A stretch of DNA of 50,313 nt from Lachnospiraceae bacterium (GCA_017526985.1 JAFXQR010000075.1:1-50313), one strand, 5' to 3'. Positions 9,236 through 17,507 are shown, counted from the stretch's first letter. Translations and numbers: made by a program. Notes: generated by a model not told the origin, from the letters alone.

Positions 9236-10570
9236 TTATCGATAGGTTGCCAGCACTCTGTCGTAAATATCTTCGATGGTCCGCAGCCCGCCTTCGTATC
9301 CGGTATATCCGCAGTTCATGATCAGCCGGTACTGTACCGGAACGGATACGATCAAGAGATCCGCTTTCAGCTTGCTTGCCAGTCCTTTCTCCCAGGCGCT
9401 GCCCAGCAGCAGGATCCGCTTGTCCGGATAGTTCTTTGCATCCTCTTCGATCACTTCCTGGGCCTTACCGGCATCCGGATCGAACCGCACCTCGATATCT
9501 CTCTGTCTTCCCAGATTGGAGATATCCTCGTACTCTTTCTTCACTGCCTCCTGGAACTTCTCCGGAATATCATCCACGATATTCTGCGTTCCCGGGATAA
9601 TCCCCAGTTCGTTCAGTAAGAACTTGGAAAATCCGATGGAGGTGGAAGCATCTGCCACAGTGTAAACCCTTCTCGGTATGCCATAGCGGAACTCCAGCAT
9701 AAAGCTTGCCATCTTGTCAATGTGTGCGTAATACTTCCCTTCTTCTTTTTTGATATATTTTTCCGACTGCTCCGGATCCAGTCCTGCAAACTCCGCAACC
9801 TGCCGTAAAAACCGGCTGGTCTCTACCGCTCCTACCGGCAGATACGGGAACTGGATGTACGGTGTTCCGTATAAGCGTTTCAAATGCTTTACTGCGTTCA
9901 GTCCCACCCAGGGACCTACCAGAATGTTGAACTCTGCTTTCGGGATCGTCAGCCACTCTTTAACACCTTCGGATTCTTCTCCAAACAAGATGTTGACTTT
10001 CAACCCGATTCCTTCAAGGATGCGCTTCAGTCCTTCCAGATTGCCGTTCCAGAACGGATCCTGGTACGGTACGGAAGCAAAGACATTTACCAACCCTTTT
10101 TCTACTTCCTTATCTTCCGCAAACTTGTCAACATACTGGTCGACGATGGCATTGATCAGCCGCTCGTGTGCTACATAGTTGTTGCTCTTAAATCCGCCGG
10201 CTTCTAGATAAACGATCGGCTTGTCTTCTTCCTGGAACTCTCCGACGATCGCACCGATATCATCTCCGGTAATGGCTGCCGTACATCCGGTGATCACTAC
10301 ATACAAATCTCCGTCGATCACCTTAAAGGAGTTTTCGATCACGCTCCGCAGTTTCTTTTCTCCGCCGAAGACCACATCCTGTTCTTCTGCATTGGTACAC
10401 GGTGCCGTGGATCCGCCCGCATATCCTTCGCCCTGTGCGATCAGCTGTCCCACCTTTCCGCCGCAGCCCGGTCCGGAATGCAGGATCGGTACACCTCTTT
10501 TTATCGCTACCACGCTCTCGTAAGCACCGAGCGCGCAGGTAAATCTTGGTTGTTCTATTGTCGATGACAC
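9236..10570 (-). CDS. NifK-like catalytic subunit of the first nitrogenase-like system
   Basis: Nitrogenase component 1 family (oxidoreductase/nitrogenase fold, three Rossmann-like domains). The GTG at 10570 follows GGAGGAG with good spacing; the ATG at 10585 lacks such a site, so I prefer GTG. From it, P-cluster-type cysteines fall at C12 (FTCALGA), C36 (GPGCGG) and C96 (TGCTAAITGDD). An extra cysteine, C58, lies in APCTNAEEQD. It forms a heterotetramer with the D-like protein. The start lies 27 bases after the D-like gene stop. No nifE/nifN scaffold genes are nearby, so the cofactor may be assembled directly on the enzyme. Candidate MarK. Confidence 0.88.
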   Translation of the reverse strand: MSSTIEQPRFTCALGAYESVVAIKRGVPILHSGPGCGGKVGQLIAQGEGYAGGSTAPCTNAEEQDVVFGGEKKLRSVIENSFKVIDGDLYVVITGCTAAITGDDIGAIVGEFQEEDKPIVYLEAGGFKSNNYVAHERLINAIVDQYVDKFAEDKEVEKGLVNVFASVPYQDPFWNGNLEGLKRILEGIGLKVNILFGEESEGVKEWLTIPKAEFNILVGPWVGLNAVKHLKRLYGTPYIQFPYLPVGAVETSRFLRQVAEFAGLDPEQSEKYIKKEEGKYYAHIDKMASFMLEFRYGIPRRVYTVADASTSIGFSKFLLNELGIIPGTQNIVDDIPEKFQEAVKKEYEDISNLGRQRDIEVRFDPDAGKAQEVIEEDAKNYPDKRILLLGSAWEKGLASKLKADLLIVSVPVQYRLIMNCGYTGYEGGLRTIEDIYDRVLATYR

Positions 10571-10597
10571 TGTCTTCTCCTCCATGTCTTTATAAAA

Positions 10598-12100
10598 CTA
10601 TAGATCTGCAATCGGTCTGCCGCTGGTACATTTGCCGGAACCGCCGCTTTGGAAATACCCCGGTTCCTGATCCAGCCACCACTGTGTATACGGCTTGCTG
10701 GCATGCTCGGAATAGTTCTTGATAAACTCTATGGAATCCAGCGCCTCATCGATCCTTCTTGCGTAGTTGAGTGCGCCCTCGTATCCGATACCAAACTGTT
10801 CATCACCGATCAGCAGTGTGGGGATTCCGAGTTTTGCGCCCCACAGTGTCATTCCGCCGTGTCTTGCCAGGATCAGATCCGGACGGATGCGGTATAACGC
10901 ATTGACCAACTCGAAGGACTGCTTGTTACATACCTGATAATTCTTCACATCTCCGTAGGTCTGTACCGCATGCTGCAACACATCCATTTCCGGATGATCG
11001 CTGTCATATACCGGATCGTGATGGAATACGCTGGCACCCTGCACTTCAAATCCCAGCTCTCTAAGCAGATGGATCAGTGCCTGACCGTGTGCCGCTCCGG
11101 CCATCACATATGCTGTTTTTCCTTTAAATCTTTCCTTCAGCTCTTCGATCTTCGGTACGATATCGCGGTGACCTTCCGCAATGATCTCTTCCGCTACTTC
11201 CGGTTTGCCGAGCACCTCACCGAGAGCTCTTAACCAGCGATCCGTACCTTCCACACCGTAAGCCGGCGGCACCGTGATCTCCGGCACTCCGTAGAGCTGG
11301 CTCAGACCGGCACCCATATAGGTGGAAAGCGACGGGCAGATGTGGATAGTTGCTGCCGCTTCCGAACACTCCTGCAGCTGCTCGATCGTGGAGAAAGGCA
11401 TCAGGTATCTGGTCTCATAGCCGAATCTCTTTACGATCTCGTCGAAAACATGGGAGCCCCAGAAGTTTACGACATTCACATAATTCCCTTTCTTCTTGGG
11501 CGGCTTTACGATATTTCGCAGCACCGTGTGATAAGCCGCATCGAAACCTGTAGTCCATACCTTAGATCGGAAACCGTCGCAGGTACAGGTAGCAACCGGG
11601 ATCCCCAGCTTTTCCGTCAGCTTGTGCGCCGCGCCTTCGATATCCTCACCGATGATACCCGATGCACAGGAAGTGGTGATGAAGATCGCCTTTGGATGTA
11701 CCCTCTCGTATGCTTTTTCCACCGTCTCTTCCAGTTTTTTGATGGCACCGAATACGGTATCTTTTTCCTGAATATTGGTGGAAAAGTATCTTCCGTTGCG
11801 CTCCGGCAGATTTCTGTTTTCCTGCTCAATGCGGTATACAAAATTGAATCCGCAAAAGTCGCCCGCACATCCTACCGGCGCATGATTGACGATCGCTACA
11901 TCCTCGATCATCGACAGCTGGCAGAATGCCTGTCCCGCATTACAACCGAGACACTGGGAAAATCTTCTCTTACTGTCCTTTAACTGTTTGCTGTGGGATT
12001 TTTCCACCAGCTCTTCCGCCGTTCCGGAATAAGCATTGATGGTTCCCAGTCGTTTTTCTCTGATCAACACTGCAGGTTCATCTATGTTGATTGTCGGCAT
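10598..12100 (-). CDS. NifD-like catalytic subunit of the first nitrogenase-like system
   Basis: 500 residues from the ATG at 12100 (GGAGGAAG upstream; the TTG at 12115 is part of that site). All three P-cluster ligand positions are present: C50/C53 in CLGC, C78 in HAPVGCAGD and C145 in TTSCASGIIGED. The cofactor cysteine of nitrogenase (Azotobacter Cys275) has a counterpart, C255, in HICPSLSTYMG. The cofactor histidine (His442) does not: the aligned stretch reads GIPTLLIGDEQFG. Nitrogenase Gln191 and His195 are also replaced (GFRSKVWTTGFD). So it is a cofactor-bearing enzyme with a remodelled site, not an N2-reducing NifD. First gene of the operon D-K-H-B-metN-metI-metQ-unknown-lysR. Candidate MarD. 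Confidence 0.88.
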   Translation of the reverse strand: MPTINIDEPAVLIREKRLGTINAYSGTAEELVEKSHSKQLKDSKRRFSQCLGCNAGQAFCQLSMIEDVAIVNHAPVGCAGDFCGFNFVYRIEQENRNLPERNGRYFSTNIQEKDTVFGAIKKLEETVEKAYERVHPKAIFITTSCASGIIGEDIEGAAHKLTEKLGIPVATCTCDGFRSKVWTTGFDAAYHTVLRNIVKPPKKKGNYVNVVNFWGSHVFDEIVKRFGYETRYLMPFSTIEQLQECSEAAATIHICPSLSTYMGAGLSQLYGVPEITVPPAYGVEGTDRWLRALGEVLGKPEVAEEIIAEGHRDIVPKIEELKERFKGKTAYVMAGAAHGQALIHLLRELGFEVQGASVFHHDPVYDSDHPEMDVLQHAVQTYGDVKNYQVCNKQSFELVNALYRIRPDLILARHGGMTLWGAKLGIPTLLIGDEQFGIGYEGALNYARRIDEALDSIEFIKNYSEHASKPYTQWWLDQEPGYFQSGGSGKCTSGRPIADL

Positions 12101-12120
12101 TTTTTCTTCCTCCAAAATCT

Positions 12121-12135
12121 ACGAAATAATTTCGT
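12121..12135. promoter_or_regulatory. Palindrome upstream of the nitrogenase-like operon
   Basis: ACGAAATAATTTCGT has perfect 7-bp arms around one base, about 21 bases before the D-like start. Its place in the 5' leader suggests an operator or a small RNA hairpin close to the ribosome binding site. I see no convincing -35/-10 pair in the 150 bases upstream, as expected for an activator-dependent (LysR) promoter. Confidence 0.4.
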
Positions 12136-12253
12136 TTTCCATTTGCGTAACAACTGAAATTCACTTTAACATCCGCTTCACATAATGTAAAATTGTCAGA
12201 TTCTATCGGCAGCTATCAATATTTTTTATGGCTGTACCATCTGTTTTTCGGTA

Positions 12254-12280
12254 TAAAAATACGGCCCTGCAAAGGCCGCA
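12254..12280 (-). terminator. Terminator after cymR-like gene
   Basis: On the minus strand CGGCC-TTTGCAG-GGCCG is followed by TATTTTTAT. It ends the metY-SDR-mccB-mccA-cymR operon and separates it from the nitrogenase-like operon, which therefore needs its own promoter within 12101-12250. Confidence 0.7.
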
Positions 12281-12306
12281 TTATAGGATCCGTATATTGC
12301 CGAAAT

Positions 12307-12747
12307 CTATATCACATACAGATCCCAGCCTTCGGATACACCGTTGCGGCACTGCGAAACAAAGTCGGAAAGCGACATTCGGTCCGTATAGTCTTTCAGA
12401 TTACTGTTGATCTCCTGCCAGAAGAAACCGTTGATCACTGAGCGCAGATTTCCCTCACTCTCATCCTTCTCCATTTCTGCCAGAAGTGTGTTGTCCAATG
12501 CATTGAGAACATCCGTCAGTTTCACCTGGTCCGGCTTGCAGGAAAGGACATATCCTCCGCGAAGTCCTTTCTGAGCCGTAATGAACCCCGCCTGCCGCAG
12601 CGGCAACAGGATATGTTCCAGATATTTATGAGAGATATTCTGCCGTTTGGCGATATCGGGCGCGGATACACTCTGTCCGTTTTCGCAATGGATCACGATA
12701 TCCGCAAGCGCGATCAGTCCGTACTCTACTCTGGTCGATACTCTCAT
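12307..12747 (-). CDS. cymR: Rrf2-family transcriptional regulator, CymR-like
   Basis: 146 residues. The winged helix-turn-helix (MRVSTRVEYGLIALADIV...ISHKYLEHILLPLRQAGFITAQKGLRGGYVL) is typical of Rrf2. The three-cysteine Fe-S motif of IscR/NsrR is absent from the region after the wing, which fits CymR. CymR is the cysteine-metabolism repressor of Bacillota, which senses cysteine status through a complex with CysK. It is the last gene of an operon with cystathionine synthase/lyase and MetY. Its best operator candidate is the 17-bp palindrome at four promoters in this window, including the promoter of its own operon at 17399. An active-site type change towards IscR function is unlikely. The identity of the partner CysK is open. 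Confidence 0.8.
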   Translation of the reverse strand: MRVSTRVEYGLIALADIVIHCENGQSVSAPDIAKRQNISHKYLEHILLPLRQAGFITAQKGLRGGYVLSCKPDQVKLTDVLNALDNTLLAEMEKDESEGNLRSVINGFFWQEINSNLKDYTDRMSLSDFVSQCRNGVSEGWDLYVI

Positions 12748-12800
12748 TGTCTGCTCCTTCCTAAATACTTACTCTAATTAAAATTTTATCCGATAAATTC

Positions 12801-13712
12801 TTAATCAAATAAACCTTTGCTCAGATAACGGTCTCCGCGGTCCGGGAAGATGGTCACGATGTTGCCGTGATCAATTTCCTTCGCCAGTTTGAGTGCCGCT
12901 GCCAGCGCTGCTCCGGAAGAAGATCCTGCCAGGATACCTTCCTTCTTTGCCAGCAGTCTGGATGTTTCAAAAGCTTCCGTATCAGATACCTTGATCACCT
13001 GATCCACCAGTGTGATGTCCATGGTATCCGCGATAAAATCATTTCCGATACCTTCGATATCATAATCCGCATGCTCGCCGCCACCGATAATGGAACCGAT
13101 GGGATCGGCCAATACCCCGCGGATCTGCGGGTTCTGTTCCTTCAGATACTTTACGATACCGCTGAAGGTACCACCGCTGCCGGCACCTGCTACAAAGTAA
13201 TCTACCTGTCCGTCCAGCTGACGGTAAATCTCCGGTCCCGTGGTCTCATAATGCGCTCTCGGGTTGGCCGGATTCTGAAACTGCTTTAGTGATATAGCTC
13301 CCGGAATGGTTGCGATAATGCGGTCTGCCTCACGATCCGCTCCCAGCATGCCGTCTTCTCTCGGGGTATGCACGATCTCCGCCCCCAGTGCCTTCATCAC
13401 CTTCTGCTTTTCGATCGAGAACTTTTCCGGTACGGCAAAGATCACACGATAGCCCTGGTTGAGTGCTGCGATGGCGATACCGATGCCGGTGTTTCCCGCG
13501 GTCGCGTCCACGATGGTACCGCCTTCTTTTAAGATCCCTCTTTCCTTTGCATCATCGATCATATACATTCCGACACGATCCTTCACGCTGCCGGCCGGAT
13601 TCATCAGTTCCAGTTTTGCAAATACATTGACTCCTTCTTTGACGCCCAGATGCGTCAGCTGCATGACCGGTGTATTACCGATCATTTCCCGGATATTACG
13701 ATATACTTCCAT
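12801..13712 (-). CDS. mccA: PLP-dependent cystathionine beta-synthase / O-acetylserine-dependent (MccA type)
   Basis: 303-residue fold-type II PLP enzyme. The Schiff-base lysine is in NPAGSVKDR (K44), the substrate loop is TAGNTGIG and the phosphate-binding loop is GAGSGGT. The EGIGNDFIADTMD segment is the hallmark of the CBS/MccA branch; true CysK has EGIGAGFVP, seen in the gene at 26677. MccA joins O-acetylserine and homocysteine into cystathionine, which MccB then splits to cysteine (reverse transsulfuration). It lies between mccB and cymR in the operon, as the pathway predicts. A plain O-acetylserine sulfhydrylase is the alternative. Confidence 0.82.
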   Translation of the reverse strand: MEVYRNIREMIGNTPVMQLTHLGVKEGVNVFAKLELMNPAGSVKDRVGMYMIDDAKERGILKEGGTIVDATAGNTGIGIAIAALNQGYRVIFAVPEKFSIEKQKVMKALGAEIVHTPREDGMLGADREADRIIATIPGAISLKQFQNPANPRAHYETTGPEIYRQLDGQVDYFVAGAGSGGTFSGIVKYLKEQNPQIRGVLADPIGSIIGGGEHADYDIEGIGNDFIADTMDITLVDQVIKVSDTEAFETSRLLAKKEGILAGSSSGAALAAALKLAKEIDHGNIVTIFPDRGDRYLSKGLFD

Positions 13713-13751
13713 GGTCTTCTTTTCTCCTTATGATTTCCCCACATCCGTTTA

Positions 13752-14900
13752 TTATACGGATGCTTCGATGGCCTGCTTCAGGTCCGCGATGATATCGTCC
13801 ACGCCCTCGATGCCGACGGACAGACGAATCAGTTCATCCACGATACCCACACTCTTGCGAATGTCTGCAGGGATAGCCGCGTGTGTCATGCTTGCCGGAT
13901 GACATACCAGCGACTCCACACCACCCAGGCTTTCTGCCAGGGTCACCAGTTTGAGATTTTTGAAGAACTTCTGATAATCATATTTGGCATCCAGTACAAA
14001 GGAGATCATAGCTCCCGGCCCGTCTGCCTGCTTTTTCTGCACTTCATATCCCGGATCGGATTTCAGTCCGGGATAATACACCTTACTCACATAACCGCTC
14101 TGCTCCAGCCACTCCGCGATCTTCTGCGCATTGGCCACATGACGATCCATACGAACGCCCAGCGTCTTGATCCCGCGGATCATTAAGAAGCTGTCCCAGG
14201 GTGCCAGCACACCACCGATGGCATTCTGCAGATAATACAAACGATCCGCCAATGCTTTGTCATTGACTACCACGAAACCGGAAATGGTATCGCTGTGTCC
14301 GCCCAGATACTTGGTACCGCTGTGGATCACGATATCCGCCCCCAGGGTCAGTGGTCTCTGCAGATACGGTGTTAAGAAAGTATTGTCTACGATCAGCAGT
14401 TTCTTATGTTTCTTTGCGATCTCCGATACCGCTGCGATATCCGTTACCGTCAGCAGCGGATTGGCCGGGCTCTCCACATAGACCGCCTTTACTTCATCAT
14501 CAATGACCGCCTCTACCGCTGCCTGATCCGAAGTATTTACAATCTTGTAGGTGATACCGAAATTTTTAAATACATTATCCAGAATACGGAAGGTACCGCC
14601 GTAGATATTGTCGGATACCACCAGTTTGTCACCGCTCTTAAATAAAGAGAGAACGGTATTAATCGCTGCCAGACCGGAAGCAAATGCCAGGCCGTACTGT
14701 CCCTGCTCCAGATCCGCGATCAATTTTTCCACAGCCGCTCTGGTAGGGTTACCGGTTCTGGAATATTCCCAGCCCCGGTTTTCGCCCAGTCCGTCCTGCT
14801 TGTAGGTGGATGTCTGATAAATCGGTACATTTACCGCTCCGGTGGTCTCGTCTCCGTCCTGACCACCGTGTATTAATAATGAATCGATCGAATAAGCCAT
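13752..14900 (-). CDS. mccB: Cystathionine gamma-lyase/synthase family enzyme (MccB type)
   Basis: 382-residue Cys/Met metabolism PLP enzyme (fold type I). Typical segments are YSRTGNPTRAAVEKLIADLE, the lysine motif HSGTKYLGGHSD and the C-terminal SLGGVESLVCHPASMTHA. The last is characteristic of cystathionine gamma-lyases and gamma-synthases. Placed next to MccA, the likely reaction is cystathionine to cysteine, 2-oxobutyrate and ammonia. A gamma-synthase (MetB/MetI) role cannot be excluded from sequence alone. It is cotranscribed with the SDR gene upstream (35-base gap) and mccA downstream (39-base gap). Confidence 0.85.
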   Translation of the reverse strand: MAYSIDSLLIHGGQDGDETTGAVNVPIYQTSTYKQDGLGENRGWEYSRTGNPTRAAVEKLIADLEQGQYGLAFASGLAAINTVLSLFKSGDKLVVSDNIYGGTFRILDNVFKNFGITYKIVNTSDQAAVEAVIDDEVKAVYVESPANPLLTVTDIAAVSEIAKKHKKLLIVDNTFLTPYLQRPLTLGADIVIHSGTKYLGGHSDTISGFVVVNDKALADRLYYLQNAIGGVLAPWDSFLMIRGIKTLGVRMDRHVANAQKIAEWLEQSGYVSKVYYPGLKSDPGYEVQKKQADGPGAMISFVLDAKYDYQKFFKNLKLVTLAESLGGVESLVCHPASMTHAAIPADIRKSVGIVDELIRLSVGIEGVDDIIADLKQAIEASV

Positions 14901-14935
14901 TTTCGTTTTCCTCCCTGATTTCCATATGAGATGTA

Positions 14936-15739
14936 TTATGCCGTCAGCAGACCTGCATCCAGGACAAACTGACTGCCGGTTAAATATCTTGCCCGGTCAC
15001 TTGCGATATATTTGAATGCTTCTACAATGTCCTCGGTCTCCAGCCACGGCGTGCGCAGCAGGTTACCTGCAGAACGCTCCGCGATCTCGGTCGGTGTGGT
15101 ACCTTCCAGTTCTGCCAGTCCATCGTTCATCGGCGTATTCACACCGGTGGGATGCAGCGATACCACGCGGATCCCATAAGGCGCCAGCTCGATGGCCTGC
15201 GACTTGGTAAGCCCCACCAGTCCATGCTTGGATGCGCTGTAATGTCCCATCCGGTTGAAGCCACGCAAACCGGCTACCGAAGAATTGTAGATGATCACGC
15301 CCTTCTTTGCTTCGATCATATGCGGGATCACATATTTGGAAACCAGCCATCCGCCGCGCAGATTGATGTCGATCATAGCATCCCATTGTTCTTCCGTCAG
15401 TTCCCAGGTATTTCCGTAAGCCGCGATCCCGGCGTTGCTGAAGAGAATGTCGATGGTGCCGAATTCTTTCACGCCCAGCTCTACCGCTTCTTTGACATCC
15501 TCAGCCTTACGCACATCCCCTGCATAGATCAGGATCTTTCCTCCTTTTGCGATCACATCGTCTTTGAGCTGTTCCAGATCTTTATTGGATGAACGGTTAT
15601 AAGCCGGATAAGCAATCTTCTCTCCCAGATCAAATGCGATGATATTGGCGCCTTCTTCTGCCAGTGCCAGAGCCACTGCACGCCCCTGGCCTTTGGCTGC
15701 ACCGGTAATGAATACTGTCTTATTTGTAAAGTCTGCCAT
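14936..15739 (-). CDS. Short-chain dehydrogenase/reductase in the sulfur operon
   Basis: 267-residue classical SDR. The nucleotide motif is TGAAKGQGR, followed by NAG, catalytic Ser in NSSVAG and YSASK. The GQGR glycine-rich loop and the insert after DLGE resemble the carveol-dehydrogenase-like, NAD(H)-tight SDR group. It sits between metY and mccB, where no SDR is part of the known transsulfuration route. One attractive substrate is methylthioacetaldehyde, whose reduction to methylthioethanol feeds methylthio-alkane reductase, encoded next door. That is inference from context only. A sugar- or acyl-chain role is equally open from sequence. Confidence 0.85.
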   Translation of the reverse strand: MADFTNKTVFITGAAKGQGRAVALALAEEGANIIAFDLGEKIAYPAYNRSSNKDLEQLKDDVIAKGGKILIYAGDVRKAEDVKEAVELGVKEFGTIDILFSNAGIAAYGNTWELTEEQWDAMIDINLRGGWLVSKYVIPHMIEAKKGVIIYNSSVAGLRGFNRMGHYSASKHGLVGLTKSQAIELAPYGIRVVSLHPTGVNTPMNDGLAELEGTTPTEIAERSAGNLLRTPWLETEDIVEAFKYIASDRARYLTGSQFVLDAGLLTA

Positions 15740-15764
15740 TGTTGTATCCTCCCGTCGCTTTATA

Positions 15765-17066
15765 TTATGAGAAGGCTTTTTGGAATGCCTGATCCAGATC
15801 GGCGATCAGATCTTCGGCATCTTCCAGACCGATGGAGATACGGATCAGGTTCTGCGGAATGCCGGCTCTCTCCAGATCCTTCGGCTCCAGCTCGGTATGT
15901 GTATTCTCAGGCGGATTGGTGATCAGGGATCGCACATCTCCGATGTTTACATGGTAGGAGAAGTTGTTCAGCGCTTTGATGAACTTGCCTTCCTGCTCGC
16001 GGGTGCCCTTGAAGCCAAAGGAGAACAGTGCACCGGGGCCTTTCTTAAAGTCACGATCTGCCAGATCTTTATACTTACTGCCCTTTGCATACGGATAGTT
16101 GACAAATTCCACTTCCGGACGGGTCTCCAGGAATTCCACTACCTTGCGTACCGTCTGCAGTTTCTTATCCAGACGAACGGTCAGTGTCTGCAGGCCCTGC
16201 AGTACCAGGTAGGATTCAAAGGATCCCAGTGCACCGCCGAAGAATTCCGTAAAGAAGATCTTGAGCAATGCGATCACCGGAGCACCCGGAATGAATTCCA
16301 CACCGCTTCTCGGATTGTTCTGCAGATCTCTCATCTTCCAGGACTTCTCATAGAACTGCGGGAAACGCTCCTTCGGATATGGGAAGTCACCTTTCTCTAC
16401 CACCAGACCGGCGATCACATTGCCGTGTCCGTTCAGTTCCTTGGTTGCGGAGTATACCGTGATGTCCGCGCCGTGTTCAAACGGCTTGTACAGATACGGG
16501 GTAGCTACAGTATTGTCTACCACCACCGGTACACCATGTTTGTGAGCGACGGCTGCGATGGCATCGATATCATACAGTTCAATGCGGGGATTGCTGATGG
16601 ATTCCAGATAAACTGCCTTGGTATTCTCATCGATCAGTTTTTCATAAGCTGCGGGATCATTGCGGTCTTCCGGGAATCTGGTCTCCACACCGTACTTCGG
16701 CAGAAACTCGATCAGATCCAGTTGTGCTGCGCCATACAAGGAAGATCCTGCTACGATGTTGCCGCCGCCCTGTCCGAGAAGGAGCAGTGTGTAGGTGATG
16801 GCTGCCATTCCGGAAGAAAGCGCTACTGCTGCTTTACCGCCTTCCAGTTCCGCGATCCTTGCTTCCAGGATACCACCGGTCGGGGTTCCTACTCTGGAGT
16901 AGATGCCGCCCGCTTCTGCGCCGGTCCAGAGTCTTCTGGTGCGGTCGATATCTTCCAGATCAAAGGAAGCGGTCTGATAGATGGGCGGTGTCACGGAATG
17001 AAAATGTTCTGCGGAATTGTATCCTGCTCTGATCGCGTTTGTGCTGAAACTATAATTATTTGCCAT
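15765..17066 (-). CDS. metY: O-acetylhomoserine sulfhydrylase (MetY)
   Basis: 433 residues from the ATG at 17066 (GGAGG eight bases upstream). The longer 17081 start is a TTG inside that site. It is a fold type I PLP enzyme with YSRVGTPTGGILEARIAELEGG, the lysine motif YSATKELNGHGN and C-terminal VNIGDVRSLITNP. The length above 420 and this C-terminus point to MetY rather than a cystathionine synthase. It makes homocysteine from O-acetylhomoserine and sulfide, or methionine directly with methanethiol. The second activity would couple it to methylthio-alkane reductase. First gene of an operon controlled by a cysteine-leader attenuator. Confidence 0.9.
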   Translation of the reverse strand: MANNYSFSTNAIRAGYNSAEHFHSVTPPIYQTASFDLEDIDRTRRLWTGAEAGGIYSRVGTPTGGILEARIAELEGGKAAVALSSGMAAITYTLLLLGQGGGNIVAGSSLYGAAQLDLIEFLPKYGVETRFPEDRNDPAAYEKLIDENTKAVYLESISNPRIELYDIDAIAAVAHKHGVPVVVDNTVATPYLYKPFEHGADITVYSATKELNGHGNVIAGLVVEKGDFPYPKERFPQFYEKSWKMRDLQNNPRSGVEFIPGAPVIALLKIFFTEFFGGALGSFESYLVLQGLQTLTVRLDKKLQTVRKVVEFLETRPEVEFVNYPYAKGSKYKDLADRDFKKGPGALFSFGFKGTREQEGKFIKALNNFSYHVNIGDVRSLITNPPENTHTELEPKDLERAGIPQNLIRISIGLEDAEDLIADLDQAFQKAFS

Positions 17067-17150
17067 TGTTTTATCCTCCAATATTTGTTGTTATCTGAAT
17101 TTGACTTGTTATCGTTTTATTTGTTTTGAAATTTTTTCAAAAATTTGCAT

Positions 17151-17185
17151 AAAAAAACCGGGACCTTATTTTCGGTTCCGGGCAT
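17151..17185 (-). terminator. Attenuator terminator with competing antiterminator strand
   Basis: The minus-strand hairpin CCGGAACC-GAAAATAA-GGTCCCGG (17158-17181, one mismatch) is followed by seven T. Its 5' arm region (17175-17185, ATGCCCGGAAC) is perfectly complementary over 11 bases to GTTCCGGGCAT at 17268-17278, inside the Cys leader ORF. The two pairings exclude each other, which is the layout of a transcription attenuator in front of metY. Confidence 0.85.
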
Positions 17186-17208
17186 AAGACCTTACGATGA
17201 TCATTGCA

Positions 17209-17334
17209 TCAACATCGCGCTTTATCAGGGTGAGCAGTCAGTATTTCACACACCCCGGTCACAAAACATGCCCGGAACATAAGCATTCGACAACAACACA
17301 TGCTGTTCTGTTTTCTGATCTTTGTTACGGACAT
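17209..17334 (-). CDS. Cysteine-rich leader peptide of the metY-mccBA-cymR operon
   Basis: 41-codon ORF, absent from ordinary gene calls. The ATG at 17334 is eight bases after AAAGGAG (17343-17349). The peptide starts MSVTKIRKQNSMCCCRMLM and contains six cysteines: C13-C14-C15 in a row, then C23, C29 and C41 just before the stop. It also has four methionines. The consecutive Cys codons lie 11 bases before the antiterminator strand (17268-17278). In the expected model, low Cys-tRNA stalls the ribosome at codons 13-15, the antiterminator forms and metY is transcribed. With enough cysteine the ribosome passes and the terminator folds. The peptide itself probably has no function after translation. 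Confidence 0.8.
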   Translation of the reverse strand: MSVTKIRKQNSMCCCRMLMFRACFVTGVCEILTAHPDKARC

Positions 17335-17382
17335 CGTTTTGTCTCCTTTCGCATTTTTTGTATTTCCTGTTTCGATGTTATG

Positions 17383-17415
17383 ACTATATCACTATACACC
17401 TACTATGTCAATAGG
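17383..17415 (-). promoter_or_regulatory. Promoter and 17-bp operator of the metY operon
   Basis: -35 TTGACA (17406-17411), 17-bp spacer, -10 TATAGT (17383-17388): a near-consensus sigma-A promoter. The -35 box lies inside the palindrome CCTATTGACATAGTAGG (17399-17415, minus-strand reading), shared with three other promoters here. Binding of a CymR-like repressor would block RNA polymerase directly, and would be autoregulation because cymR is the last gene of this operon. Confidence 0.85.
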
Positions 17416-17441
17416 TTTTGTAATTATTTTTTCTTTTTTTC

Positions 17442-17460
17442 TTCAAGGGGAAGGCAAGCA
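17442..17460. repeat. Fragment of the intergenic repeat also found at 8157
   Basis: TTCAAGGGGAAGGCAAGCA shares TCAAGGGGAAGGCAAG with the element at 8190-8205. Only the right arm is kept. Confidence 0.5.
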
Positions 17461-17472
17461 GAAAATTCCAAT

Positions 17473-17507
17473 AAAAAACGGATACTCCCATCCTTCGAGA
17501 ATATCCG
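17473..17507 (-). terminator. Terminator of the encapsulin/sulfur-carrier operon
   Basis: The minus-strand stem CGGATA-t-TCTC / GGAG-TATCCG (17479-17507) is followed by TTTTTTAT. It follows the tusA stop by 26 bases and closes the operon that begins with the sulfhydrylase at 26363. Confidence 0.8.

Noticed and set aside
15780-17129. Long plus-strand ORF (449 codons) opposite metY
   Set aside because: It is the complement of a clear MetY coding frame and its translation has no protein-like features. Such long antisense frames arise from biased third positions.
17151-17415. T-box or SAM-I riboswitch before metY
   Set aside because: No T-box sequence (AGGGTGGNACCGCG) and no SAM-I core could be found. 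The leader ORF with Cys codons explains the structure better.
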